Source: Typhlomys cinereus | Lineage: Eukaryota > Chordata > Mammalia > Rodentia > Platacanthomyidae | DNA: 64,000 bases | Reading direction: 5' to 3' | Assembly: GCA_023101885.1 (NCBI GenBank) | Contig: JALPQD010000142.1 | Location: 4,238,121 to 4,302,120 of the forward strand | Shown: positions 42,626 through 54,859 of the stretch, in pieces | How the letters are laid out: every line of letters starts with the position of its first letter | Position numbering within the stretch: the stretch's first letter is position 1 | Translations under genes and position numbers: made by a program | Notes under the pieces: generated by a model | Told to the model about the DNA's origin: nothing | Databases searched by the model: none | The model's input: the letters and a program-made list of their open reading frames with translations, nothing else

Positions 42626-43849
42626 AATCTTAGCAATACTATACATTGATGTTAATGATGAACACAAATATAGAAAACTGAAATGAAACATTCAGAGGTT
42701 CACCAAATAATATATGATGATTTACTTCTTTGAATGCAATATTGTTTCTTTTGGTTCTAACTTTTTTGTTACTCTAACTACAAATGTCAGTCATAATTAG
42801 AATGAAATCTAGAACTATTTTTTAAAACTGAAAATTTCTTTATTCTTTCCTGTCTGAAAACTATAAGAAGTTTAATGAAAGACTATAGTTTTAAAAATTC
42901 ATGTCAAACCTTTGGAAATACAAAATACATTCATTAAAGTTACAAACTGTGACAATCACTATGTGTACTAACACTTAGTTGTTCTCTGAAAGTTTACCCA
43001 AAAAGTAAAAAACAAATATAAACTATGAGCCTGCATACAGGAAATAATAATACTGTGATGTTCTGGTGCATTTTTACTATACTATAAAAGGAATCAAGTG
43101 AAAAAGAGTTTAATATATACAATTTCCAATTTCTTATATTCTTAATGATTATTACAGATGTACTAGTCACTGCTACATATACAATGTCCACATGTACAAA
43201 CAGAATGCTAAGAAAGCTGAAATTACCTGAGATTGAAATTTGGACAAAATTACATTAAGAAAAGATGAGTGTACAAAGAACAGAACCAAGAAAAAGTTAA
43301 TTGCCTTCATCTTCCAAGCTGTCACATATATTTGACTTAAGTATATTAAAAACAGATCCAGAAGAAAAATTCAAAGAATGGTATCCTTACTCCATAAAAC
43401 ACTCCATAAAATGCAAATAATTTTTAAATGAGTGAGTGTAAAATAAATCAATAGAAAACTTAAACATTCCATCAAAGGGACAAAAATGCAACAAAAGTAG
43501 AACATAACCACTTTAGAATTTTTAAAAAACAGTTAAATGACAGATTGTAGATATTTGAATATTTTAATTTCATAGTGTGTATGCATGCCCCACCTTCATA
43601 TGTAAATGAGTTTAACATATTTATCTGAAACATACATCCAAAAGAACTAGAATTTTTATTTGCTCTTACAGTAGTAAGGCTTTTCAAAGCATAAACTTTA
43701 AAGATATTTATATTTTAAAATTTATGCTTCCTATATCCTAAAATATTGCTAAAACTTAAATGTTTAAATCTAAAAACAAAACAACAAAATCTGGAAAAAG
43801 ATATGACTTATGGTTTCATTTCACATTGGTGCAATGAAAAGTATCTGAC
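42626..43849. other. AT-rich unique sequence
   Basis: Nothing recognised. Confidence 0.45.
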
Positions 43850-45060
43850 TCTACAACCTATAGATGGTTCATGACTCCACAGTCATAATCCATCATGGTA
43901 AACAAGTCATAACACCAGGAACTTGAGAGAGTTGGCATACCCTCAAGATCAGAAAGCAATGATGGAATGCCTTCTGGTCCTCAGTTCACCTCATTTTATA
44001 CAATGCTAAATCCCCTACCTAGACCTACCCATATAGGCTATATGTGTCCATATCAATTATACAATTTACATAATTCCTCTGAGACAAGCACAGAGACCAA
44101 TCCTAAATTTAGAGAACCTGCCAGGTATGCACAGAGGCCTGTCTATCATATTTATAGTTCTACATAGCACTGTTTCACCCTTTGTCAATCTGATATTCAA
44201 ACTCCTTGACTCTAAGATCTCACATTCAAGTAGTATACAAAATGTGTTCTGTTAAACATATAAGTTCCAATAGTCATCAACACATCCAACACTTTAAAGG
44301 TCCAATATCTTAACTGTGAGTTTCTACCAAATCAAAACCAATTTACATACTTCCAACTTATAATCATATGAAGTAAACATATCTATTTCAGCATGGAACA
44401 ATCAGGACATTTAAAAAAAGGAACGATTAAATCAAAACAAGACCAAAGTCTGAAGGCCAAATACCAGACCCTGAAACTCTCCAAAGTTTGTGTATCTCCA
44501 CTGTTTCAGCTCTGTGTACTCACTTCTCTGGGCCAGCTCCAATTTGAGCCTCCTGCATTCATGAGCACAAATAGCGTATGCCTGACTCTGTAACATCCTG
44601 GGGTCACCGTATAACTGTGCTTTGCAGAGGCTCCAACAGTGTCAGGTCTCAGGTACTCTCCATGACACCCTCCATCCTTTATATCTGCAAAACCTTTACA
44701 TCTGTCACCTGGATGATGCTTCTAAACACTACCTCTAGCTTAGGGTAAAGTCAGACTAGCCCAACCACAGCTACTTCAGCTTCTGTGTGCTGAGCTCAGA
44801 GAAATACTTTCTTAGTTAACTGCTATTGAGGAGCAGAGAAGTCTTTTAGTTTCCTCTAAAAGAGTCTGAATCTCCATAAAGTGGAACTATAAGTAGTGGA
44901 GTTAGGTTACAGGACACCCTTCTCACTCCCCAAGTACAACACAAGAGTTTTTTAGTGGCGTTGATCTCCTTACCAACCACAGCTGTTTTCTTAGCATCCC
45001 CTGACTCATAATACTCTACTAATTTGAAATTGCCTCTTGCCAAACAAACTAACCCAGTGT
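43850..45060 (+). repeat. Medium-reiterated repeat-like sequence (URR1-like start)
   Basis: CATAATCCATCATGGTAAAC (about 43885) resembles the CAGTCCATCATGGTAGGGAA at 46496. A CACAGAGGCCTGTC block near 44130 and CCTTTGTCAATCTGATATTC near 44178 fit the end of such elements. The GC-richer 44400-45000 part looks like another old rodent repeat. Family names are tentative. Confidence 0.35.
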
Positions 45061-45065
45061 GTAAA

Positions 45066-45072
45066 TTTGGCT

Positions 45073-45164
<92 letters not shown>

Positions 45165-46162
45165 TCCTTTCTTTCTTTCTTTTCTTTTCTTTTCTTTTCT
45201 TTCATTTCTACTCATACAACTTTAACAGGTACACTGGTCCCCTCCCTCCCTCCAATCTCCCACCGCCCTGTGCCCCCCCCCTCCCCTCCTCCTTCTCTCC
45301 CCATCCCCCAGTGCCTCCCCCTCCCATCCCCAGAGCATCCTTTAATGTGCATGCCAGACTCTCCTCTGGGTCCTCCTCTCCGATGAGGTGCAAGAACCCA
45401 GTGGCATTTCCCAGAACCCTTTCCTGTGTTCCCCTTAAGCATAGGAACAATACTGTGGCTGTCAATCCCTTGCCTCCAAGGATCTTAGTGCCTCTAGCAA
45501 ATGCTAGAATGCGAGGGGTCAATAGTGTGATGGACATTGCACAGGGCATGCAAAGTCCAATTATGATTGCTTTGGCCCTAACTTGTGTGGAGTATCTTGC
45601 ATATCATTGCTCCTCCCATCCTTGTGCTCTTACACTCTTACCGCCCCCTTTTCCGCAAATTTCCCTGAGCTTCTGGATGGGAGAGATTAGGCTGGCCTAG
45701 TTTCAGGTAGTTGATATAGAGTCTCTGCTGTTCTGAATTATGGGTTGTTGATTTTTTTTTTTTTTTTTGGTTTTGCTGCTCCTGCAATGCCCTTCACTCC
45801 ATCTGATGCGTATTGGATGTCATCCCCTGGCCAGAGATAAAAAGCTGTTAAACTAGAGTCTTGTTATAAGAGTATATTCAAAGGTAGATGTAATAAAAGT
45901 AGGAAACCACAGTGAGGGAGGGGTCAATAACCCATTTGCAAAATGGTTACTTTTTATCTGCCAGACTATATGCCCTCCCCTTCTGGTGAGATCATACCCC
46001 ATCAGTTGTAAATGATCAGGAAAGAAAGTCTGTGAACTAACCAGATGTCTCATTACTCATTTGCAGTCCTTGATGGTGGCCTATTTTCTCTGCTGTAACG
46101 TGGTCCCCTCTCTCCTTGTTTTGGTGTGGCCCTCCTACCCCATCCCTCCTGTTCAAATTCAG
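45066..46162 (-). mobile_element. 5'-truncated antisense L1, 3' UTR only
   Basis: The antisense 3' UTR is full length from its terminus (TCATACAACTTTAACAGGTA at about 45213) to the sequence just after the ORF2 stop (CTCCTACCCCATCCCTCCTG at about 46133). It includes the C-rich complement of the polypurine tract (45240-45320). Its tail is the (TTTC)n tract. AAATTTGGCTT (45062) and AAATTCAGCTT (46158) may be a mutated target duplication. Confidence 0.85.
45071..45208. repeat. (TTTC)n microsatellite derived from L1 tail
   Basis: About 34 tetranucleotide units directly abut the L1 3' terminus where poly(A) is expected; read on the L1 strand it is (AAAG)n. Confidence 0.95.
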
Positions 46163-46164
46163 CT

Positions 46165-46775
46165 TTTTATGATTGATCAGACTATGAGTAGAATGAATTC
46201 ATCAGACTTACAAACTATGAAATTACGAATTTTCCCTGACACAATTCTGACATTGTGTTTGTTCCTCCTAAAGCCTCATGAATTGGGCCTCCACAGTCTG
46301 AATTTCTTACTGTGCTACTATCCTCCACGTTCACACCAGAACATCCTTTTAAGCTCTGCTTCCAGCAGTTCATCACAGTAATGACCATATTTCAGGGTAC
46401 CGACTTCTGTTTTAGTTTCATTGCACATTTTGCAGCAGAGCACCTCATCTATGAAGCCTAGGGAAGGATTTAATTAGCTCACTCTTTCAGTTTACAGTCC
46501 ATCATGGTAGGGAAGTGAGCTTCAGAAGTTTGAAAGAACTTGTCGCTTTGCATTTACAGTGAAGAGTAGAAAGCAACAGGAGCACAGGCCTGTTTGTTGC
46601 AAGTGCTCAGTTCTCTCTATTCTTATTTGGTTCTAGATCCCCTGCCTAAGGAACAATCCTGCCCACAAAGGCTGACTCTGGTCATTCAATTATCCAATAA
46701 GGACAAACCCTCAAAGCATGCCCAGAGGCCATACTTAATCAAGACAATACTTCTGATAAGAATAGTTTCACAAAT
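46165..46775 (+). repeat. Medium-reiterated rodent repeat (URR1-like)
   Basis: TTTACAGTCCATCATGGTAG, AAGCAACAGGAGCACAGG and CTCAAAGCATGCCCAGAGGC are in the order of a common rodent repeat. The left part (46165-46400) is unassigned. The family name is tentative. Confidence 0.45.
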
Positions 46776-46799
46776 GAAAAAAAAAAAAATAAGCATTGC

Positions 46800-46925
46800 A
46801 GAGTCTGGACAGATGGCTCAGTCACACAGTGCTTGACCACATAGACTTAAGGATCTGAGTTCAGTCCCCAACATTCACTTCATAGGGACAATGGCAATAT
46901 AATGGAAAAATAGAAAACTCACAAG
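46800..46925 (+). mobile_element. B3-like SINE, 5' part
   Basis: GAGTCTGGACAGATGGCTCA and GGATCTGAGTTCAGTCCCCA form a tRNA-like head. The 3' body is not recognisable. Confidence 0.55.
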
Positions 46926-49060
46926 TAGCGCCTTAGCCCATAGTTCCTGCTGTCCTTTTGTCTCTCCTGCTTTTGTGGTGTCCAGTAATGTTTCCAAAGA
47001 GTTGCTTTAGCATGTAATGTTCATAGGTTAAATATTAAATAGAAAAGAAATAGATTGTGATGTACTATGCAATTTGCATGTATACATATATGCATAAATT
47101 GACATTAAAGTACTCCCTCAACACATAGTGAATATATTTTTAACATTTTCCTTTGTGGGAGAAGGGGTTTCCTGCAATTTTCTCACATGTGGGAGGAGAC
47201 TGTGATGCTTCAGTAAGGCAAGGACAGGACTCACAGAGAGCCCAATTGCACAGATCATAAACACAGATGTGGAACCTGGGATGTGGGAAAAGGGAGACTG
47301 AATTGTAATTATTATTTGTTTAGTGACCTTTGAATCAGGGAACAGCCACCCTTTCTATCAAATTGCTCCACAGGTTTTATAGAAGTTGCAAGATGAATTT
47401 TCTTTTCTGACTGAAACAGCAAAAGTATACTTTGTTTCCTGCATTGTAGATGAGAAGACCTTTTTCTTCTATAACTAGAAGAAACTGTTGATGTTAGGAG
47501 TATTGGTTAAAATATTCTCAACATTAATTAAATAAAATATTGCAAATGGCTAAGAGAAATGATTCATTTGGTCTTAGGTAATATACTATGTTTATATTCA
47601 CTCATTTATGAAGTTAAATAATTATGTAGACAATTCTCACCTCAATTCTACCATCTCTTTTGTTTATATGTAAAATAAGGGTAAGTTTGTTAGGTAATTT
47701 CTTTTGTGTCTATGTCTTAGCTCATTCAAGCTAACATTTGTGTGCCTTTCTGCTCCTCCACAATTGTTTCCTTCCTAACAAGCTCAGCCAATCCAACATA
47801 CTCTGATGGAATAGTATGTGAGTCACCTATATTATCTTCTTTAAATGCTGCATTAAAATGATAAAGATTAATTTGAATAAAATACACTGTTAATAACAAT
47901 GTACATGTTAACATTTAAGCAAGTAATTAGTAAAAAGTAATAAAAAGGCCCACCATTTTCATAATTCTGGAAGTCTGCATTATTTCATTCACTTATAGTA
48001 TATTTTAAGTGAGACCCATCATAGTGTCTACATGTGTCCAGTGACCGCTGTATTGATCAACACAGCTCTAGAATCACTTCCCATATTTTGGCAATTCTCT
48101 TTTTTGTTGTTTTCCCTAATTCTATTTGTATTTCCCTATTATGTAGTATTGTGTAGCTTTGCTTCAAATATTTTTCCATATAGTAGTCATATACTAGTGA
48201 AAAAGCTATGCCCAATATGGATGGAACAAAAAATGTATGCACAATGCCCTGTGAGCCTCATCAAAAAATATTTTTCTTTTCTTTATCCTCATCCTTCTTC
48301 TTCTCTTCTCCCTCTTTCTCTTTTTTTATTTCTTCCTTTGTCCTATTTGTTGTTTTATATTTCTATTTATTTATTATTTACCTATTTACTATTTTTGACT
48401 ACTTTCGTGACAGAGTTTTACTCTCTACCACAAGCTAATCCTTGAAATTCTTGAACTGTCTAAGGTTTCTGAGTGATGGGATGCTAAGAATTTATCATTT
48501 CTAGCTTCACCTTTCAGTTTCCAACACATGACTGCTTGTTCACCAACTCTGAGACATCACCCCTTACCCACAGGGGCTGTGCTTCCCTTTATTCCACCCA
48601 GTGGCAAAGTTCAGTGTTGTTTTGAGCCCAAGATAATCATTGAAAGCATAGATCTCCATCCCAGTCCCACTCACAAATCACTGTGGTTACATAAATCAGT
48701 CTGAAAATAACTGCATCAGTGCAATTTTCAGACTTTTAGGATAGATAACTCAAGGGTAGAACATTTGTGTACTTAAACTTTTAAATCTCTTTTCTCCTTG
48801 GTGTCTATTAAGTGTGGTGATATAGTTGTTCTTAACTTCATAGATCAACCTTAGGGAATATTAAAAAGAAGAACTTTAGCGTGCCTAGCAGCAAGTCTGG
48901 CATAAAGATGGTCAGTAACCTCACTTATAAAATCAGATGAGGATGAAGGTGATGAGAAGGGTGTGTTCCTTACTTTAGTTTATAATCAATACCACAGCAT
49001 TAACCACTCTTGAATTGTATAACAACATGCCTGAAAAATTCAACTTATGAAAAAGAGAGG
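46926..49060. other. Mostly unique sequence
   Basis: No gene seen. About 48405-48500 (GTGACAGAGTTTTACTCTCT...GAGTGATGGGATGC) may be a very old antisense B1. The open frame at 48032-48445 is hydrophobic and low-complexity, without motifs. Confidence 0.4.
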
Positions 49061-49062
49061 TT

Positions 49063-49376
49063 TGAGGCTGGAGAGGTGGCTCAGGGGTTAAGCCTCTGTC
49101 TTGCAGGCAGAAGGTTTGGATCCTAGACCTCAGGTATAGACGCCGGGCGGAAGCAGGGGCAGCCTGCGTTTCTGGTCCTGGTAGGGCGGAGCCAGTGAAT
49201 CCAGGGGAAGAGTAAACGAGGAGGAGATGGAGGCGGCCCATGGTGGTTCCCGAATTCGTCTGTGGTTCTACACACACACACATACATATACACACACACA
49301 TACACATGCGCACACACACATACACGCACAATTGAATAATAAATAATAAAAATATTTTTAAAAAATTTAAAAAAAA
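49063..49376 (+). mobile_element. tRNA-headed SINE, younger subfamily
   Basis: GAGGCTGGAGAGGTGGCTCA head, AGCCTGCGTTTCTGGTCCTG body, GAATTCGTCTGTGGTTCTAC end block, CA-rich tract and A-rich tail. It is close to the copy at 25466. A target duplication is not clear. Confidence 0.9.
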
Positions 49377-50259
49377 AGGATGAGGACAAATACTTAAGGC
49401 AGGGGATGTGTGGCAGAACAAGCTGCTAGTTCCATGACAAACAGAAAGTGATATCAGGGTGGTCTAGGGTCTCAGTAAACCCTTGAGGACCCTCCAATAA
49501 GACGAGAAGCCTTCCAACTAAGTTTTGCCTCTAAAAGACTCCACAACCCCAAAGGGAGTCATAGGTAGCAGCTAAGCCCTAAGCACATGACCCTGTGGTG
49601 ACCTTGATTTAAACTACAGCACCTATTTTACTTCAGTTTTTATAATATATACTATAATAAGAACACATATATTGTTCTAGAATTTTGCATTGTCTTTTCA
49701 TAAAAGCCTTTCTGACAGACAAAAGAGAAGGAATATATTTCCTGAATAAGTTAAAATATGAAGTGCATTTCACCAGTTTTATTTTTAATTCATTTCCATA
49801 TATTCATTCAACTTATTTGGATTTCAGTATGGAAAGTCAAAATACATCATTTTAGTGGGATAAATAAACATTGGGAAATAAGTTTATTTGATAAGTTCAT
49901 ATCCCAGCAAAATTATGTACTTGCCCTCATGGACAATAAACTATAGCAATCTAGTTTCAGCTTCAGGTACCTATAAAAATAAATCAAACCTATCAAAATA
50001 TAAAGTTATTCTCTATTTCTTTAAGCTTTTTGTGAATGGATAGGATTTTATGTTCACAGAGCTAATGAAAAAAATATATTTAGAAACAAACACGTTGGCT
50101 CAAAGACATAATCATGTAGAGCAAATTCCATAATATAGAAACATGAAAGATCACAATAAATATTACTTGTAATTCAGATGCAATGATAAAAGCAAATTAT
50201 GCAAAGAAAGAATTCTGCTAAAATTGTAGATATTCTAAACTCTCTCGCCCACTCTTTTA

Positions 50260-50303
<44 letters not shown>

Positions 50304-51487
50304 GTCTCTCAGTTTCCTTTAGTGTTCCTACATGGATCACCACAAATTTACGCAAAGTAAAGTTCTGTGCTCTGCTGCATTGCCAGTGCCTCTGTTGCTG
50401 TTCTGCTTCTGTGTCCTGCTGTGTGGTGTGTGCCTCTGCTGCTGATCTACTTCTTTCACATCTTCCACAGCCATGCTTCACCTCCTAGTTCACTCTTAAT
50501 CCACTGCAGCTCCCAACTTCAATCCAGGGCATAACACCCCAGACTCTGATAAAATACTCAATGAGATCAAGTAATATTCATTGTGTATTTTAGATCTTAT
50601 CTTACTTGGAATCTTCATGAACATTTCACAGTCAACAACTACTTACATGTTGGAACTCATTTCCACTTTATACATCATCCCTGTTTCTCTTCTACTGACA
50701 GGTAGCCAGCATTCTTCAAATATTTCTTTTCTTTACATGTCTTCAAATAGAAATGGTCACCAGTGCTCTATTTTCTGCCAATACTTTCCAGGGTATATTT
50801 AACTAATTCACAAACTTTCTATTAGCACATGTCTGATGATGCACAAATCCAAATCTCTCTCTTGAGCTTCATATCTGTGCTTGCATCATTCTCCAGAGAC
50901 TCCACTTGCATATTCAGCAGGAGAACTCAAGTTTAAGTAATCTAAAAGAAAGTGATCACCTTCCATTTCATTGGTTTGATTTGCTTTATATTTCTCCTCA
51001 ATGATGTAGATATCAGCACTCAATGAAACCCTTCTGTTGATTCTGGCATCCACAAAATAGATTTTTTGTACTTTCTACTATTATAGGGTCTTTTGTCCTC
51101 ATCCTTTTTTATTCTCTAATAACTCAGATAAAACTACTTACAATTTCCAAATTCTTTCCATGAATTGGACTACATATTAAAATGACCATATTATTTTTAA
51201 TAATGAATATGTTGATTTATACCTTCAGTGATTTAGTTAATATATAACAAAAGTCAACATATAAAATATGAAGGAATGGGAAGAAAAACCAGCACCATCA
51301 ACAAACACACCAAGAGAGCCTTCCTCACAGAATGGTGGGAAGACCATCTGAAAAGAGATCAGAAAGTATATGAAGGTAACAGAAATAACACCTGAAGGAC
51401 ATTAAGCAAAGGACATTAAGATTTACACGTGTAGTTATTGAAACCCTAAACATAATAACATAGTAATTGCTATTAAGAGTTTAAGCA
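49377..51487. other. Unique sequence with one (TC)n tract
   Basis: (TC)n at about 50262-50310. No repeat family or exon recognised elsewhere. Confidence 0.45.
50262..50310. repeat. (TC)n microsatellite
   Basis: Nearly pure dinucleotide run with a few TTTC/TGTC variants. Confidence 0.95.
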
Positions 51488-51729
51488 GAGGGCTGGAGAG
51501 ATGGCTTAGAAGTTAAGACTCTACCTCACAAGCAAAAGGTCATGCAAGAGGATCCCAGATGCCACGTAAAAATGCTAAGTGAAAATGCTGTGGCCTGCAC
51601 TTCTGACCCTGGTGGGTGGAGCATGGGAAATCACAGAGCAAGCAAAAAGGAGGTAAAAGCAATCCAGTGTGATTCCCGAAGTCACCCTTGGTCCTCCATA
51701 GGGACGCACTGCCCTCTGATACACACACA

Positions 51730-51767
<38 letters not shown>

Positions 51768-51785
51768 TAATAATTTTAAAAAATG
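51488..51785 (+). mobile_element. tRNA-headed SINE, older subfamily, with (CA)n tail
   Basis: AGGGCTGGAGAGATGGCTTA head, TGGCCTGCACTTCTGACCCT body, TGGTCCTCCATAGGGACGCA end block and a (CA)n tail at 51720-51766. GAGTTTAAGCAGA occurs on both sides (51477 and 51796), a good candidate target duplication. Confidence 0.92.
51720..51766. repeat. (CA)n microsatellite
   Basis: Dinucleotide tail of the adjoining SINE. Confidence 0.95.
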
Positions 51786-51799
51786 AAAAAAATAGAGTT

Positions 51800-54600
51800 T
51801 AAGCAGAATATGCTTTCACTAAGTTGATGGAGTATAGTTCTATAGATGAAAGGCATAAATAGACATGTATAAAGTAAGTACATAAACAGAGTCCTTGAAA
51901 CTGTGAAAATCTCTCCATGGACACAGTACAGGCAGAGTATGGAGTTCCCTAGACCCTAGAGAATATGAAGAAGAAGGTAGAAAGAGAATCAAAGAAAAAG
52001 AAAATATATGCACAAAGTATAATTGCTGTTTTTAATCTTCCTTGCTATGTGACAATCTCCTACAACACTCATTCACTTAAAACAACAGCTGTCTTTCCTT
52101 TCAAAAAAATTTGTGGATTAAATGGTACTCAGTTCTGTGCTTCTCTGCTGGTCATATTTATGTCTATAATAAATCTGCAGTCATCAGCAGATGACGTTTC
52201 TCTAAAAGGGACACTGGCGGAAATGAATGGAAAGCTGTACTAGCTGGGACACTGACAGACCTATCAAGATGACTTTACCATTCTCCTCTCTCCACACACT
52301 ATTCTCCTGTGAGTCTTCTCCTATTCCTATGTTCAGATGATCTCTATATCAGGATCAACATCTTGTGGACCCTAAACAGACAAAAACAAATGCTCCCATA
52401 CCTTCTTGAGGTCTCAACCAATACCTGACCATGTGTTGTTTCTGCCACATTTGCATATCAAATCTTCCCTCCTGTGACTTGGTCTGTTTCTTATCCTATA
52501 AGCATTAAGCATCCAAAGAATTCCCTTGTGAGTTTTGCTGATGATGTTCACCTCTTCTGAAATGTTCTCTTGAAGCTTAATCCACCATGTAAAGTGTTAG
52601 TTGTGCTGAAGTTTGTCACTGAATCAATCCTGTATGTTGGGGCTCCTCAGGGTGTCATTACCAGCAATTGTTTCTCCTGGGTATCCAGCCTAGGAATTTC
52701 CTAAGAATAATTTAGTAGATATAATCACAGTCGTACTTCACAAAAATCCATAAGAAATGCAATCTTGTCCAATTTGACAGAGAATGAAACTGAGACAAGA
52801 AATGTTAAGCGATTTCACTAATATTATATAACTAATGAATAGTCACCTATAACTTGTTAATCTCCAAAAAGCAAATTTATGAAGTGTACTATGCTATTTT
52901 CTAGGGATGAAAAAAAATCTATTTTTATAGAGGCAAGATAAAAACTGGAACTTGCATGGATGACACACTTCTGTACTTTAAAACAGGACAGTGACAAGAA
53001 TAGTAATCCAGGGGGAAGCATGCTATAAAATGTCTATGGGTTTCTGTAGAATGAAAAAGTCCCTTCACAGACACTATTTGCAATGGAGCCTTCAGGCAGC
53101 AAACTTAGTTTTCACTTTACAAATGATAGTCACAGACCGTGAACACCTTTTTAAACGCTATTTTTCAAGGCTGAGAGCAAGTGCTCCAATTATAAAAGAA
53201 TTGATCTTGTTAAACTTATTCTTAAATTTTTTATTTCCTTCCTTGGTTAATTCAATTTCCCCTCAAATGCATGAATCATCAAGACATAATGTGAACATTC
53301 AGCCACAATAGAAGGGAATGTTACATTATTTGGATGTACCTGATAAAATTCAGAGAGAACAGACGGGGCAGGGTCAAATGAAACTCGCTTAGCTGCGTAT
53401 CCGCAGTAACCATAATGGTCATTGTGTTCCATTTTTTATAGAACTTAGGAAAGATCTGTTAGAAGAAAGAGAATGCACATCTCTTCTTGGTTGTTTAATA
53501 CTAAATAGGAGCAAGTTTAAAAACAGAAGGGAACTTGACATTTTTCTGCACTTACTGTGGACCAGGAATGATGCTTGGAAATTTCCCTTCAGCTTAAGCA
53601 ATTTTCATGGCAATTCTGCTGGACTTATGCATAATCTCAGTTTATGGTTAACACAAAACAAAGCCCAGAGAATTTCCATGACTTACGCAAGTTTTATATA
53701 GTTGATCAGTTACATCAACTTAAGAATTCAAATGCAAAATTATCTAACCTCAAAACCCATGCATGCTTGCTTCTTCTAAAGCTTTAAGTTCCATGATCAT
53801 TTGTAACCACAACCAAGAACTGAATATTCATGGACAAAAATAAACTTAATGGTATCTTACAATAGAATTTTTAGCTACAGTGAGCAAGGTTAGAATTTGG
53901 AAATTTTGGAGATAATATAGTTTTGAGGGAAAAGAATCAGGAAATGGGGGGAGTGAGTTGTGTTCTTTTTCCAGAGAAGGAAATTCGAATAAACCAAATG
54001 CAAAGAGTCCCCTTTTGGTCAGGATTTCACTTATGAAATATTTTGAAATTGTCCTCTTCTTTACCCCCTGCCACTTTAACCCAGGAATTTCTGACTGCAC
54101 ATTTACCAAGGGTTTTTTTTTTTTTTACTATGGTAACCTTCAGGCATATACAAAGAACACAGTCAAAACAAATAGCTCTCTTTAAATGTCATTATGGGGA
54201 GTAAAATTCTATGTAGTGTATTAATGTGCCTCCCACAGCTAAATCCTAGCATACCATTTTGAAAAATGTCCCCTGTGGGTATCACTTAAACCAACAAAAG
54301 TGAGGGAATTTGAGAGTTAAGAAAAATGCTGATCTCACTCTGGTGACAATTAATAGAATACAGAAGAATAGGAATAAAGAAGTGAGAAATCAGAGAGCCA
54401 GATTAAATATGTTTTGTTTTCCTTCCTTCTAATGCCATTTTAATGTGCAGGGTCTAAAGAGAATGCTAGCTATGTTTTTTTTCTTTTATATGCAATTTCC
54501 TTAGTTTTGAATTTAATAAATCTTTAATGGAAATGAGAACCTGCCTTTGGCTTAAAAATTACGAAGACTAAGTATTTTTTCCCAAATGTCAGACAGCATT
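51800..54600. other. Unique sequence, low repeat content
   Basis: This is one of the longest stretches without recognisable transposon. It holds the weak exon-like candidate described at 53340-53455. Confidence 0.4.
53340..53455 (-). other. Weak exon-like candidate
   Basis: On the minus strand a pyrimidine-rich tract ending TTCTTCTAACAG precedes a 116-bp segment that ends ATCAG followed by GTACAT. One of three frames is open throughout. Three CpGs occur within about 20 bp (53384-53403), which is rare in this AT-rich DNA. No protein family recognised. A spurious splice-like context remains more likely than a real exon. Confidence 0.15.
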
Positions 54601-54637
54601 TATAAAACATGAGTACAATGCCCTAAGTGTTTATATG

Positions 54638-54669
54638 TATAGATAGGTAGATAGGATAGATAAATAGAT

Positions 54670-54712
<43 letters not shown>

Positions 54713-54799
54713 GCATAGATGCATAGATACATAGATACATAGATACATGCATACATACATACATACATACATACATATACAGATAATACATAGATAGAT

Positions 54800-54853
<54 letters not shown>
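54638..54853. repeat. Compound GATA/CATA tetranucleotide array
   Basis: Blocks of (GATA)n, (GCATAGAT)n, (ACAT)n and again (GATA)n make about 215 bp. On the minus strand it gives a spurious SIYL-repeat frame. Confidence 0.95.
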
Positions 54854-54859
54854 GCTTAC

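Noticed and set aside
42164..42691. Open frames on both strands rich in Phe/Leu/Pro/Ser or Lys/Glu/Gly/Arg
   Set aside because: They are translations of the (GGAA)n microsatellite; no motif outside the repeat.
45006..45386. Lys/Arg/Glu-rich and Phe/Leu/Ser-rich frames
   Set aside because: They translate the (TTTC)n tract and the L1 polypurine complement.
48032..48445. 137-codon hydrophobic frame
   Set aside because: AT- and pyrimidine-rich, no domain, no splice or promoter context; a chance frame is the simpler explanation.
54638..54853. Possible CRISPR-like array
   Set aside because: Simple tetranucleotide repeats with no distinct spacers; the DNA is mammalian.
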